Below, piece by piece: positions 8,283 to 17,010 of a DNA stretch of 49,660 nt. Numbering within the stretch: the stretch's first letter is position 1; every line of letters begins with the position of its first letter. This DNA is from Kytococcus schroeteri (lineage in GTDB: Bacteria; Actinomycetota; Actinomycetes; Actinomycetales; Dermatophilaceae), in contig NZ_PKIZ01000010.1 of NCBI RefSeq assembly GCF_002847825.1, positions 18,820-68,479 of the forward strand, written 5' to 3'. The position numbers and the translations under genes were made by a program. The notes under the pieces are model-generated. The model saw only the letters and a program-made list of their open reading frames with translations, had not been told where the DNA came from and made no database searches.

Positions 8283-8684
8283 TCAGCCCCAGCCGAGTTC
8301 GTGCAGCCGGTCGTCGTCGATGCCGAAGTGGTGCCCCACCTCGTGCAGGACGGTGACGGCGACCTGCTCGCGCAGCGCGTGGGGCGTGCGGAAGGCCCGG
8401 GAGAGGGGGCCGCGGAAGATGAACACGCGGTCCGGCACGTGGGGCGGGTGGAAGCCGCTGCGCTGGGGGAGCGGCACCCCCTCGTACAGGCCGAACAGGG
8501 ACGTGCCCTGGCCGTGGGCGCCCGGCTCGCGGATGCTGGCGAGCTGCTCTGGCGTGGGCTCCTCCTCCACGAGGATCACCACGTTGTCCATGCGGTCGAC
8601 GAGGCGCTCCGGGAGGCGGTCCAGGCCGTCGCCGACGGCCTCCTCGAACTCCTCGCGGGAGAGGGCGTACCGGCGGCTGTCCAT
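8283..8684 (-). CDS. Minimal zincin metallopeptidase (PF06262 type)
   Basis: 133-residue cytosolic protein of the small zincin-like family formerly called DUF1025. The active site HEVGHHFGIDDDRLHELG near the C-terminus holds the HExxH motif and the downstream acidic residues conserved in the family. The N-terminal half contains the typical LVEEEP and GLYEGVPLPQRS segments. Family members are compact metallopeptidase-like proteins of unclear substrate. The ATG at 8684 follows a GATACT -10 box (8696-8691) by six bases and has no Shine-Dalgarno, so it looks leaderless. Confidence 0.88.
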   Translation of the reverse strand: MDSRRYALSREEFEEAVGDGLDRLPERLVDRMDNVVILVEEEPTPEQLASIREPGAHGQGTSLFGLYEGVPLPQRSGFHPPHVPDRVFIFRGPLSRAFRTPHALREQVAVTVLHEVGHHFGIDDDRLHELGWG

Positions 8685-8798
8685 GGTCGGAGTATCTCAA
8701 GGTGGGCACCGTCGCGCCGGGCAGGCGAGCCTGTCCCGGCAGCGCCCGGATGAGGCGCCGGCAGCGCCCGGACCACGAGGGAGGAGGGCGGGGACGCG

Positions 8799-8835
8799 GA
8801 ACGGGCCGCCCTCCCGGTGGGAGAGCGGCCCGTTC
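8799..8835. terminator. Hairpin after qcrB
   Basis: Arms GAACGGGCCGC (8799-8809) and its complement (8825-8835) enclose a second small CTCCC/GGGAG stem. It sits 15 bp beyond the qcrB stop. No U tract follows on either strand. The rest of 8685-8850 holds the metallopeptidase promoter and nothing else that I can support. Confidence 0.6.
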
Positions 8836-8850
8836 AGGGGTGGTGTCGCG

Positions 8851-10599
8851 TCAGTGGCGCTTCTGGCCCTGCAGCGACTCCTCCACGACGGCGACCTCGT
8901 TCTGGGCCTGGACGGCCAGGTGGTGGTCGTGGGCGTGGTGCTCGTCGGCGTGCGCCTCGGCCAGCTCGGCCGGGGTCACCGCGGGGATGCGGTCCTCGAA
9001 GAAGAACGAGGTCATGCGGGCGCGGGCCTTGTCCATGAAGGACGGGTCGCGCTGCACGCCGTTCTCGTCGGTGCCGGCGATCTCCTCGGCCGTGAGCGCC
9101 CGGTAGTCCGGGTGCTGCACGAGGTTCCAGCGCTCGTAGTCCGAGAGCTCCTCGTGCGCCTCGAAGAAGCGACCCTCCGGGGTGCGGACGATGCGACCCG
9201 ACTCACGGCCGTGCAGCACCTTGTCGCGGTCGCGACGCTGCAGCGAGAGGCAGATGCGCTTCACGACGAAGAACACGACCACCGGCCCGATGAAGAACAG
9301 CGCGCGCAGCACGTTGGTGACGTCGTTGATCGACAGCCCCAGCTTGATGGCCATGATGTCGTTGCCGGCCGCGGCCCACAGCACCAGGTAGACGGTGAAG
9401 AAGGCGGCACCCAGACCGGCACGCACCGGCGCGTTGTACGGGTACTGCAGCAGGTGGTGCTCACGGTCGTCACCGGTGACCCACGCCTCGAGGAAGGGGT
9501 AGACCATCGCGATGCCGTACATGAACGGGATGAGGAACAGCGAGCCCGGGAAGATGTTCATCGAGAAGGTGCGGTCGAACAGCACGAACTCGAAGCTTCC
9601 CGGCAGCAGGCGCAGGGCGCCGTCGGCGAAGCCCATGTACCAGTCGGGCTGAGAACCGGCCGTCACCTGGGTGGGCTCGTAGGGGCCGTACGCCCAGATC
9701 GGGTTGATCGTGACCAGGGCCGAGATCAGCACGATGAGGCCGAAGACGATGAAGAAGAAGCCACCGGCCTTCGCGGCGTACACCGGCATCACGCGGAAAC
9801 CGACGACGTTGTCGTTGGTCCGGCCCGGTCCGGGGTACTGGGTGTGCTTGTGCACGGCCACCAGGATGATGTGGGCCGCGAACACACCCACCAGGATGGC
9901 CGGGATGATCAGCACGTGGAAGGCGTAGAAGCGGGGGATGATCATCTCGCCCGGGAAGCCACCGCCGAACAGCATGTACGACAGGTAGGTGCCCACGATC
10001 GGGGCCGACATCAGGAAGCCCTGCATGGCGCGCACACCGGTACCCGACAGGAGGTCGTCCGGCAGCGAGTAGCCCATGAAGCCCTCGAAGATGGCGATCA
10101 TCGACAGCATGCAGCCGATCACCCAGTTGATCTCACGCGGCTTGCGGAACGCGCCGGTGAAGAACACGCGCAGGGCGTGCAGCATGATGGCGACGATGAA
10201 GATCAGCGCGGCCCAGTGGTGGATCTGCCGCATGAGCAGACCACCCTTGATGTCGAAGCTGATGGCCAGCGAGGAGTTGTACGCCTCGGAGATGCCGATG
10301 CCGCGCAGCGGCTCGTAGTCGCCCTCGTAGACGGTGTGCGCCATGGAGGGGACGAACCACATCGTGAGGAAGACACCCGAGACCAGGCAGACCACCATCG
10401 AGTACATGGCGATCTCACCGATCATGAACGACCAGTGGTCCGGGAACACCTTGCGCATCAGGTACCGGGTGAAGCCGGCACCACCGGTGCGGGCGTCCAC
10501 CCAGGTGGCGACGTTCTGGATCGGGCCGCGCTGCGTCGGCGCGACGACCGGTGCGGGGCGCGTCGTACGCGCCGTGCGGGACTCTGCAGCGGTGCTCAC
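8851..10599 (-). CDS. qcrB: Cytochrome bc1 complex cytochrome b subunit
   Basis: 582-residue quinol-oxidising subunit of the actinobacterial bcc complex, target of imidazopyridine-type inhibitors in mycobacteria. Haem-binding histidines lie in the helix with RQIHHWAALIF and in YAFHVLIIP/HIILVAVHKH. The Qo-site motif appears as PDWY (about residue 319) instead of PEWY, as in other actinobacteria. The GTG start overlaps the qcrA stop by four bases (GTGA), showing tight coupling. The C-terminus carries a long hydrophilic extension ending in a His-rich run (HADEHHAHDHH), beyond the usual bc1 core. It is the last gene of the ctaE-qcrCAB operon. Confidence 0.96.
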   Translation of the reverse strand: MSTAAESRTARTTRPAPVVAPTQRGPIQNVATWVDARTGGAGFTRYLMRKVFPDHWSFMIGEIAMYSMVVCLVSGVFLTMWFVPSMAHTVYEGDYEPLRGIGISEAYNSSLAISFDIKGGLLMRQIHHWAALIFIVAIMLHALRVFFTGAFRKPREINWVIGCMLSMIAIFEGFMGYSLPDDLLSGTGVRAMQGFLMSAPIVGTYLSYMLFGGGFPGEMIIPRFYAFHVLIIPAILVGVFAAHIILVAVHKHTQYPGPGRTNDNVVGFRVMPVYAAKAGGFFFIVFGLIVLISALVTINPIWAYGPYEPTQVTAGSQPDWYMGFADGALRLLPGSFEFVLFDRTFSMNIFPGSLFLIPFMYGIAMVYPFLEAWVTGDDREHHLLQYPYNAPVRAGLGAAFFTVYLVLWAAAGNDIMAIKLGLSINDVTNVLRALFFIGPVVVFFVVKRICLSLQRRDRDKVLHGRESGRIVRTPEGRFFEAHEELSDYERWNLVQHPDYRALTAEEIAGTDENGVQRDPSFMDKARARMTSFFFEDRIPAVTPAELAEAHADEHHAHDHHLAVQAQNEVAVVEESLQGQKRH

Positions 10600-11636
10600 A
10601 GCTCACGCTCCCAGTAGCTCGGGCCGACCGGCTCGGTGAAGCCCTGGTCGGCGGTGAGGTAACCCTCTTCGTCGACGGAGATCTTCAGCTGCGGCAGCGG
10701 GCGCTTGGCCGGGCCGAAGATGACCTTGCAGTCCTGCGTCACGTCGAAGGTCGACTGGTGGCAGGGGCACAGCAGGTGGTGGGTCTGCTGCTCGTACAGA
10801 GCAACGGGGCAACCCACGTGGGTGCAGATCTTGGAGTAGGCCACGATGCCCTCGTAACCCCACTCGCGCTGCTTGTCGGACTGGATGTCGTCCGGGTTCA
10901 GGCGCATCAGCAGGACGGAGGCCTTGGCCTTCTCGTCCAGCGGGTGCTCGGCCTCGTTGATGCCCTCGGGCAGCACGTGGAAGACCGATCCCTTGCTCAC
11001 GTCGGCGGCCTTGATCGGGATGCCGTCGGGGTCGGTGACCAGACGCATGCCCTTGTCCCAGAACGTCTCCTCGAGGTCGTTGCGGGGGAGCGGGCCCATC
11101 GAGCCGACCAGCTGGATGCCCAGCGGGAGGGCGAACAGGCCCAGCGCGCCGCCGAGCGTGTACTTGATGAGCGGGCGACGCATGATCTGCGAGGACTCCA
11201 GGCCCTCGGCGATCGTGTCGCCGAAGCCCCGGCGGGTCTCGGCGTCGGAGGCCAGCACGTGGCGCTCCTCGGTGACCTCGTGGTCGTCCATGAGGGTCTT
11301 GGACCAGTGGACGACACCCAGGCCGATGCCGAGCAGGGACAGGGCCATCGTCACGCCGAGCACCAGGTGGTACAGGTTCTGCGCGCCGATGCCGGGCACG
11401 GTGCCGACGGCGTCCTGGTCCATCCAGAAGTACGCGACGATGAAGGCCAGCGTGCCGATGATGGACAGCAGGAAGAAGCCGGCGACCTGGCGCTCCGCGC
11501 GGCGCGCGGCGGCAGGGTCGACGTCGGCCCAGCGCAGCACGTGCGGCGGGTGGCCGGGGTTCTCGAAGTGGTCGGGCACCACGTCGTGGTGGGAGTCACC
11601 CTCGTGGCGGGCCAGGGGGTGGGAGCCGTGCGACAT
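10596..11636 (-). CDS. qcrA: Rieske iron-sulfur subunit of the bcc complex
   Basis: 346-residue protein with three N-terminal transmembrane helices (about 57-77, 93-115, 160-180), as in the actinobacterial QcrA, and a C-terminal Rieske domain. The 2Fe-2S ligands are in CTHVGC (about 269-274) and CPCHQS (about 288-293). It carries electrons from quinol at QcrB to cytochrome cc. Start ATG 11636 is preferred because GGAGAGGA lies just upstream. An alternative ATG at 11675 overlaps the qcrC stop as TGATG and would add 13 residues. The stop overlaps the qcrB start. Confidence 0.95.
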   Translation of the reverse strand: MSHGSHPLARHEGDSHHDVVPDHFENPGHPPHVLRWADVDPAAARRAERQVAGFFLLSIIGTLAFIVAYFWMDQDAVGTVPGIGAQNLYHLVLGVTMALSLLGIGLGVVHWSKTLMDDHEVTEERHVLASDAETRRGFGDTIAEGLESSQIMRRPLIKYTLGGALGLFALPLGIQLVGSMGPLPRNDLEETFWDKGMRLVTDPDGIPIKAADVSKGSVFHVLPEGINEAEHPLDEKAKASVLLMRLNPDDIQSDKQREWGYEGIVAYSKICTHVGCPVALYEQQTHHLLCPCHQSTFDVTQDCKVIFGPAKRPLPQLKISVDEEGYLTADQGFTEPVGPSYWEREL

Positions 11637-11674
11637 GGCGTCCTCTCCGTGGGCAGGGATGTGGGCGGGGGGCA

Positions 11675-12469
11675 TCAGCTGGACTTCCGGGTCAGCCAGT
11701 AGGCGGCACCCAGGAACAGGCCGATGCCGAGGGTCCAGATGAACACACCGTCGGCCACCGGGCCGAGGTTGCCGAGGTCGTTACCGCCTTGGTTGGGCGA
11801 GGAGTGCATCTCGTCCAGGTAGGCGGCGATGTCCTCCTTGTCCTGGGGCGAGAGGTTCTGGTCGTTGAACACCGGCATGTTCTGAGGGCCGGTCTCCATG
11901 GCCTCGTAGATGTGCTTCGGCTCGACGCCCTCCAGCGTGGGGGCGAACTTGCCGCGCGTCAGGGCGCCACCGGAGCCGTTGAAGTTGTGGCACATGGCGC
12001 AGTTGACGCGGTAGAGCTCACCACCGTGGGCGGGGTCGGCGCCCTTGAGGTCGGTGTACTCGGCCTCGGGGGTGGAGGGTCCGTTGCCGAGGCTCGCGAC
12101 GAAGGCGGCCATCTGGTCGATCTGCTTCTGGTCGAACTGGGGGGCCTTGCGCTTGGCCTGCACGCCCGGGCCGCTCAGCGGCATGCGGCCGGTGGCGACC
12201 TGGAAGTCGACCGCGGCGGCGCCGACGCCCACGAGGGACGGGCCGGCATCGGTGATGCCCTCGCCGTTCTTGCCGTGGCAGGTGGCGCAGTTGGCCTGGA
12301 AGAGCTTGTCGCCCTCCTTGACGTCGTCGGCGGAGGCAGCGGCGGGGGCCTCGGCCTGGACGTCGGTGGGCTTCAGCGCGGTGTAGAGGCCACCCATCAC
12401 GGCCAGTGCCGCGAGCAGCAGCACCAGGATGGCAGCCGGGTGGCGCCGGAGATCGAGGAGGGAGTTCAT
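11675..12469 (-). CDS. qcrC: Di-haem cytochrome c subunit of the bcc complex
   Basis: 264-residue membrane-anchored cytochrome cc. It has an N-terminal hydrophobic anchor (about 13-32), two c-type haem sites CATCH (about residue 60) and CAMCH (about 156), an axial Met in RMPLSG and MPVF, and a C-terminal transmembrane helix (FIWTLGIGLFLGAAYWL). In actinobacteria lacking soluble cytochrome c, QcrC bridges complex III and CtaC directly. The ATG at 12469 is preferred; an in-frame TTG at 12481 is the only upstream alternative. No strong Shine-Dalgarno is visible. It is 58 bp after ctaE. Confidence 0.95.
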   Translation of the reverse strand: MNSLLDLRRHPAAILVLLLAALAVMGGLYTALKPTDVQAEAPAAASADDVKEGDKLFQANCATCHGKNGEGITDAGPSLVGVGAAAVDFQVATGRMPLSGPGVQAKRKAPQFDQKQIDQMAAFVASLGNGPSTPEAEYTDLKGADPAHGGELYRVNCAMCHNFNGSGGALTRGKFAPTLEGVEPKHIYEAMETGPQNMPVFNDQNLSPQDKEDIAAYLDEMHSSPNQGGNDLGNLGPVADGVFIWTLGIGLFLGAAYWLTRKSS

Positions 12470-12527
12470 CGGTCGGACCAATCGTCGAGGGACTCGGGGG
12501 CGGAACGGGGGGTGGACACCGAGGGCG

Positions 12528-13181
12528 TCACTTCAGCAGGTAGATCGACGCGAACAGGACGATCCACACGACATCGACGAAGTGCCAGTAGTAGCTGGTG
12601 ACGATGGCGCCCGTGGCCTGCGAGTGCGAGTAGTGGCGGGTGGTGAACGTGCGGCCGATGATCAGCAGGAAGGCGATCAGACCGCCCAGCACGTGGATGC
12701 CGTGGAAGCCGGTGGCCAGGTAGAAGATCGACGTGTACGAGTCGGTCTGCAGGGTGAAGCCCTCGTGCACGAGCTCGGCGTACTCCAGCACCTGACCGGC
12801 GATGAAGATGGAGCCGAAGACGTAGGTCAGCACGTACCACTCGCGCATGCCCCACTTGCCGATCTCGAACAGGCCGCCGGTGCGCGAGGACTGGCCGTGC
12901 TCGGCCTTCATCACGCCGATCTGGCACCACACCGAGGAGATGACCAGGATCATCGTGTTGCCCAGCGCGAAGGGCACGTTCAGCTCCGGGGTGTGCAGGT
13001 CCCACAGGTGGGGAGCAACCGCACGGAGCGTGAAGTAGATCGCGAAGAGACCGGCGAAGAACATGAGCTCGGAGCCGAGCCACACGATCGTTCCGACCGC
13101 GGCCATGTTCGGACGCGTCACCGGGCCGAGAGCGTTCGAGCGGATCTCGGCTTGCGCAGGGGAATAGTTCACAGTCGCCAC
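12528..13181 (-). CDS. ctaE: Cytochrome c oxidase subunit III
   Basis: 217-residue subunit III of the aa3 oxidase with about five to six transmembrane helices. The conserved segments [20 protein letters not shown] and the C-terminal [12 protein letters not shown] and [12 protein letters not shown] are present. It stabilises CtaD and proton pumping. The start is taken as GTG 13181. A CATAAT -10 box on the minus strand (13193-13188) ends six bases before it, and there is no Shine-Dalgarno, so the transcript appears leaderless. An ATG 18 bases upstream of that GTG (13199) lies before or inside the -10 box, and a GTG at 13172 is a shorter option. It is the first gene of the ctaE-qcrC-qcrA-qcrB operon. 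Confidence 0.93.
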   Translation of the reverse strand: MATVNYSPAQAEIRSNALGPVTRPNMAAVGTIVWLGSELMFFAGLFAIYFTLRAVAPHLWDLHTPELNVPFALGNTMILVISSVWCQIGVMKAEHGQSSRTGGLFEIGKWGMREWYVLTYVFGSIFIAGQVLEYAELVHEGFTLQTDSYTSIFYLATGFHGIHVLGGLIAFLLIIGRTFTTRHYSHSQATGAIVTSYYWHFVDVVWIVLFASIYLLK

Positions 13182-13373
13182 GCGAGCATTATGGACCATG
13201 GCCCCAGCCGTTGCGGGGAGGGGCTGGTCCACTACGACGGCGCGTCGCAGATTTGCCGCCTCCTGCCGCGCCACCGCGCGCGACACGCACGGTCGGGAAG
13301 GCCCCTGGGTGACCGTGCCGGGCCTTGGGGTGCGACGTCGGTGACGGCCGTGGGGTGGCCATAGAGTGCGCCC
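13182..13373. promoter_or_regulatory. Divergent promoter region of ctaE and trpD
   Basis: 192 bp without a gene. On the minus strand CATAAT (13193-13188) lies six bases before the ctaE GTG; on the plus strand TAGAGT (13362-13367) lies six bases before the trpD ATG. Neither gene has a Shine-Dalgarno sequence, so both should give leaderless mRNAs. Neither -35 region matches TTGACA well. Nothing else is recognised here. Confidence 0.55.
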
Positions 13374-14450
13374 ATGGCGAGCGCACCCGGTGACCGGACC
13401 TGGCGGACCGTCCTGACCGACCTCCTGGCCGGTCGGGACCTCGATCGTGCCACCGCCTCCTGGGCCATGGACGAGGTGATGTCCGGCCGCGCCACGGACG
13501 TGGAGGTGGCGGGCTTCCTGGTGGCCCTGCGGGCCAAGGGGGAGACCGTGGAGGAGGTGCGCGCGCTGGCCGACGTGATGGTGGGGCACGCGGTACCGCT
13601 GCCGGTCGAGTCCGGTGGGCGCCCGCTGGTGGACATCGTCGGGACCGGCGGCGACGGGTACGACACCGTGAACATCTCCACGATGGCGTGCGTCGTCGCG
13701 GCCGCGGCCGGCGTGACGGTGGTCAAGCACGGCAACCGGGCGGCGTCCTCGAAGTCCGGGGCGGCGGACGTGCTCGAGGCCCTCGGGGTGGACCTCACGA
13801 TGGAGCCCGAGGACGTGGCGCGCGTGGCCGGGCAGGCCGGCATCTCGTTCGCCTTCGCCCAGACCTTCCACCCCTCGATGCGCTTCGCGGCGACGGCCCG
13901 GCGCGGGTTGGGCATCCCGACCGCCTTCAACATCCTGGGGCCCATCACCAACCCGGCCCGCCCGCAGGTGTCCGTGGTGGGGTGCGCGCAGGAGCGGGCC
14001 ATGGAGATCCTGTCGGGCGTGTTCGCCGACCGGGGCACCACCGCGACGGTGATGCGCGGGCGGGAGGGCCTGGACGAGGCCAGCCCGGCCGGTCCCACCG
14101 ACGTGCGGTGGGTGCGAGGGGGGCAGATCACTTCCTTCGTGCTCGAGCCGGAGGCCGTGGGGGTGCGGCGTCACACCATCGAGGAACTCCGGGGCGGGGA
14201 CGCCGCCCACAACGCCGAGGTGGCGCGCCGGGTGCTCGCCGGTGCCGACGGTCCGGCCACCGAGGCCGTGGTGCTCAACGCCGGGGTGGCCCTGGCGACG
14301 GCCACCGAGGCCCCGCAGGAGCTGGACCAGGACGGCTTCGAGCGGCTCGTGGCCCGCCACGTGGAGGTGGCCCGGGAGACCATCGGCTCCGGTGCGGCCG
14401 CTGGCGTTCTCGCGGAGTGGGTCCGGGCGACCCGGCCGGGAGCCGCCTGA
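13374..14450 (+). CDS. trpD: Anthranilate phosphoribosyltransferase
   Basis: 358-residue cytosolic enzyme of tryptophan synthesis, joining anthranilate and PRPP to phosphoribosylanthranilate. The PRPP-binding [14 protein letters not shown] (about residue 88), the [20 protein letters not shown] loop (about 117) and the [10 protein letters not shown] segment (about 186) are intact. The length is normal. The gene stands alone here, separated from other trp genes as in M. tuberculosis. It is leaderless by its TAGAGT-N6-ATG arrangement. It converges with the Lrp-domain gene; a short GGGGC/GCCCC hairpin lies just after the stop. Confidence 0.96.
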   Translation: MASAPGDRTWRTVLTDLLAGRDLDRATASWAMDEVMSGRATDVEVAGFLVALRAKGETVEEVRALADVMVGHAVPLPVESGGRPLVDIVGTGGDGYDTVNISTMACVVAAAAGVTVVKHGNRAASSKSGAADVLEALGVDLTMEPEDVARVAGQAGISFAFAQTFHPSMRFAATARRGLGIPTAFNILGPITNPARPQVSVVGCAQERAMEILSGVFADRGTTATVMRGREGLDEASPAGPTDVRWVRGGQITSFVLEPEAVGVRRHTIEELRGGDAAHNAEVARRVLAGADGPATEAVVLNAGVALATATEAPQELDQDGFERLVARHVEVARETIGSGAAAGVLAEWVRATRPGAA

Positions 14451-14472
14451 GGGGCGGCGCCCCGCCCGACGG

Positions 14473-14754
14473 TCAGTCGTCGAGGCCGATGGCGAAGGCC
14501 TCGGCCTCGTCCTGGGCCGAGTAGGTGCGGAACGCGATGTGCGTCTCGGTGTCGGTGATGCCCTCGACCTTGTTGAGACGATCGGCGATCACGTCGGCGA
14601 ACTCCTCGTGCTTCTCCACCTTGACCACCGCGATGAGGTCGACCGCGCCGGCGGTGGAGTAGACCTTCTCGACACCCGGGATCTCCACGATGCTCGTGGC
14701 CACCTGGGGGATGCGGGCGGACTCTGCGTGGATCAGGACGATGGCGGAGATCAT
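14473..14754 (-). CDS. Stand-alone Lrp/AsnC ligand-binding domain protein
   Basis: 93 residues comprising only the RAM (AsnC_trans_reg) domain: [19 protein letters not shown], then [20 protein letters not shown] and a C-terminal strand. The DNA-binding helix-turn-helix of full Lrp proteins is missing, and the start and upstream stop leave no room for it. Such proteins form dimers or higher rings and may bind amino acids; the M. tuberculosis region has similar small RAM proteins. ATG 14754 lies six bases after TAGGGT (14766-14761), so it is probably leaderless. Ten bases downstream of the nuclease gene stop, it may be co-expressed with that gene. Confidence 0.9.
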   Translation of the reverse strand: MISAIVLIHAESARIPQVATSIVEIPGVEKVYSTAGAVDLIAVVKVEKHEEFADVIADRLNKVEGITDTETHIAFRTYSAQDEAEAFAIGLDD

Positions 14755-14763
14755 GCCGCCACC

Positions 14764-16512
14764 CTAGCCCCGGCCCCGCCGGCCCGGGGCAGGCAGATCC
14801 GCCGACACCGCGGCGTCGAGGACGCCGGTCACCGCGGCCGCCGAGTGGATGGGGGAGGCCCACCCTCCGCTGGAGGTCACCAGGCGGACGCCCTCGCGCT
14901 CCAGCCAGCCCAGGACGAGGTCGGCCTCGCCCGGCAGGGCGGCCGGGGAGCCGTCGGGCCGCGGCGCCACCACCTCGGCGGTGGCGCGCAGCGAGTCCAC
15001 CACCGGCATCGGGTCGGTGCCGCGGGGCGCCAGGGCCGTGCCGGCGAGTCGGCCGTGGCGGATGCACACGAGCTCCCAGCCCCCGGCGGTCATGGGGGCG
15101 GCGGCGACCAGCTCCTCGAGGTCCGCGAGCGCCTCGTGGCGTTGCCTCCGTGCTGCTGCGCGCAGGTAGGACCGCGCTCCGTCGCGCAGTGCGCGGGCTT
15201 CCTCGAACCGCTCACTGGCGGCGAGGGACTCCATCCGGTCGCTGAGGTGCCGCCAGGCGGCCCGGTGGTCGTCGCGCAGGGCGTGGCGTGCCTCCTCGGC
15301 GACCAGCGCGTACTCCGCGCGCGAGGTGGCGCCCGTGCAGGGGGCTCCGCAGCGGCCCAGGTCGGCCAGGGCGCAGGCGGTGGTGGACCGGGCCGCGGAG
15401 GCCTCGGTGATGCGCTGCGTGCACTGCCGCAGCGGCAGGGCGCAGTGCAGGGCGGCCACCGCCTCGCGGGCGGCGGAGGTGCTGGGGAAGGGGCCGATGT
15501 GCGTCGCGCCGTCGGTGGACACCGCGCGCACCACCGAGAGGCGGGGGAACGGCTCGTCGGTGAGGCGCACGTAGGGCAGCGAGCCCGCCTTCCGACCGGC
15601 GCGGTTGTAGCGCGGCTGGTGCTCGTGGATGAGGCGCAGCTCGCGGACCGATGCCTCCAGGGCCGTGGGGCAGACGATGGGCACCACCTTCTCGGCCAGC
15701 CGCACCATGTCCTCCATGCGGCGGCGGGTCTCCGAGGCGGTGAAGTACTGGCCCACGCGGCGGCGGATGTTGACGGCCGTGCCCACGTAGAGCACCTCGC
15801 CCTGCGCGTCGAGGAAGCGGTAGACCCCCGGTGCCTCCGGGAGGTCTGCGGCGAGGGAGCGCTTGCGGCGCCGTGCCTCCGGGACGCGGCGGGTGTAGGC
15901 CAGCAGCTCCTCGAGGGAGTGGACGCCCAGCGGCCCCACGCGCTCGATGAGGCCGTGGAGGACGTCGACCGTGGCGCGGGCGTCGTCCAGGGCACGGTGG
16001 GTGGGTGTGGTGCGGGCCCCGAGGTGCTGGGCGAGCGTGGACAGCTTGTGGTTGCGCACCTCCGAGCGGGGCAGGAGCTGCCGGGCCAGGTGGACCGTGT
16101 CGAGCACCGGGTTGGTGGGGGCCCGGCGTCCCTGCCGCCCGCAGGCGTGGCGCACGAAGCCGGTGTCGAAGCGGGCGTTGTGGGCCACGAGCACCGCGTC
16201 CCCGGCGAACTCCAGGAAGGTGGGGAGCACCTCCTCGATGGAAGGGGCCCGGGCCACCATCGCCGTGGTGATGCCGGTGAGCACCTGGATGTACGGCGGG
16301 ATGCCCCGGGCCGGGCGTACGAGGGTCTGGAACTCGCCGAGCACCTCGCCGCCGCGGACCTTGACGGCACCGAACTCCGTGATCTCGCTCTCGGTCGAGT
16401 TGGTGCCCGTGGTCTCCAGGTCGAACACCACGAAGGTGACGTCTGCCAGCGGGGTCCCGAGGTCCTCGAAGGTGGCCTGGACCCCGTCGGTGAGGGCGGG
16501 GGAGCTGGACAT
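14764..16512 (-). CDS. DEDDh exonuclease fused to GIY-YIG nuclease domain
   Basis: 582-residue protein. An N-terminal DnaQ-like 3'-5' exonuclease domain shows motif I FDLETTGTNSTESEI (about residue 26), motif II AHNARFDTGF (about 105) and motif III HRALDDARATVDV (about 158). A UvrC-like GIY-YIG domain follows with GVYRFLDAQGEVLYVGTA (about 228), then the UvrB-contact-like region. The C-terminal RNase H-like UvrC half and helix-hairpin-helix are absent, so it resembles Cho fused to epsilon. The M. tuberculosis counterpart is Rv2191 by my recollection. It probably acts in DNA repair. Start ATG 16512 lies six bases after TACCGT (16524-16519), leaderless. Confidence 0.9.
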   Translation of the reverse strand: MSSSPALTDGVQATFEDLGTPLADVTFVVFDLETTGTNSTESEITEFGAVKVRGGEVLGEFQTLVRPARGIPPYIQVLTGITTAMVARAPSIEEVLPTFLEFAGDAVLVAHNARFDTGFVRHACGRQGRRAPTNPVLDTVHLARQLLPRSEVRNHKLSTLAQHLGARTTPTHRALDDARATVDVLHGLIERVGPLGVHSLEELLAYTRRVPEARRRKRSLAADLPEAPGVYRFLDAQGEVLYVGTAVNIRRRVGQYFTASETRRRMEDMVRLAEKVVPIVCPTALEASVRELRLIHEHQPRYNRAGRKAGSLPYVRLTDEPFPRLSVVRAVSTDGATHIGPFPSTSAAREAVAALHCALPLRQCTQRITEASAARSTTACALADLGRCGAPCTGATSRAEYALVAEEARHALRDDHRAAWRHLSDRMESLAASERFEEARALRDGARSYLRAAARRQRHEALADLEELVAAAPMTAGGWELVCIRHGRLAGTALAPRGTDPMPVVDSLRATAEVVAPRPDGSPAALPGEADLVLGWLEREGVRLVTSSGGWASPIHSAAAVTGVLDAAVSADLPAPGRRGRG

Positions 16513-16730
16513 GCCGGCACGGTAGGTGGCGGCACCGACAACCTCAGCACCTGCTGTGCTCGCGGGGGTGCCTTCGTGCGGTGTCCGGCGCGCCACCGGC
16601 GCCTCTCGTCCACAGGTTGCGGACAGGTGGACGGATGTTGTCGGTCACCTGTTCTAGTCTCGTCGGTGTCAGGGCGGTTCCGCCCGGGCGTCGGATGCGA
16701 ACGGGCCCTTGGGGCTCGCAGGAGGTGACC

Positions 16731-16988
16731 ATGGACGAGGTGGACCGGACCGCTGGGGTCCGACAGGCGGAGTGTGTGGGTGCGGCGCTGTCGACGGCCG
16801 CGCCGTGCGTCGGGTGTGGTGCGGGAACCGGGGGTCCGGGGACTGCGGGGGCGGCTCTGGATGCCCGTGAGCAGGAGGCGGTCGCAGCCCTCGTGCGGTC
16901 CGGACTCGTGGGTCTCGGCACGGCGCTGGGCGCCCGGGCGGAGGTCCTGCCCCTGACCGGGCTCGTCGGGGCAGGCTCCCGGGGCTAG
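16731..16988 (+). CDS. Hypothetical small protein
   Basis: An 85-residue open frame beginning MDEVDRTAGVRQAEC, with a good ribosome binding site (GGAGG at 16721-16725, five bases before ATG). Codons have G or C at most third positions, as in neighbouring real genes. It contains a short CVGCGAGTGG segment with a CxxC pair and is otherwise Ala/Gly-rich; no domain is recognised and no signal peptide is evident. A TAGTCT (16655-16660) could serve as a -10 box. It ends 22 bp before the Tat lipoprotein gene. It may be a chance frame in GC-rich DNA; conservation would decide. Confidence 0.42.
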   Translation: MDEVDRTAGVRQAECVGAALSTAAPCVGCGAGTGGPGTAGAALDAREQEAVAALVRSGLVGLGTALGARAEVLPLTGLVGAGSRG

Positions 16989-17010
16989 GGCCGGGGGCCA
17001 GACTGTGCCC

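Noticed and set aside
7231..10617. An 1128-residue plus-strand open frame across the VIT, zincin and qcrB genes
   Set aside because: It reads through a 25-bp terminator hairpin and opposite three well-supported genes; a GC-rich artefact.
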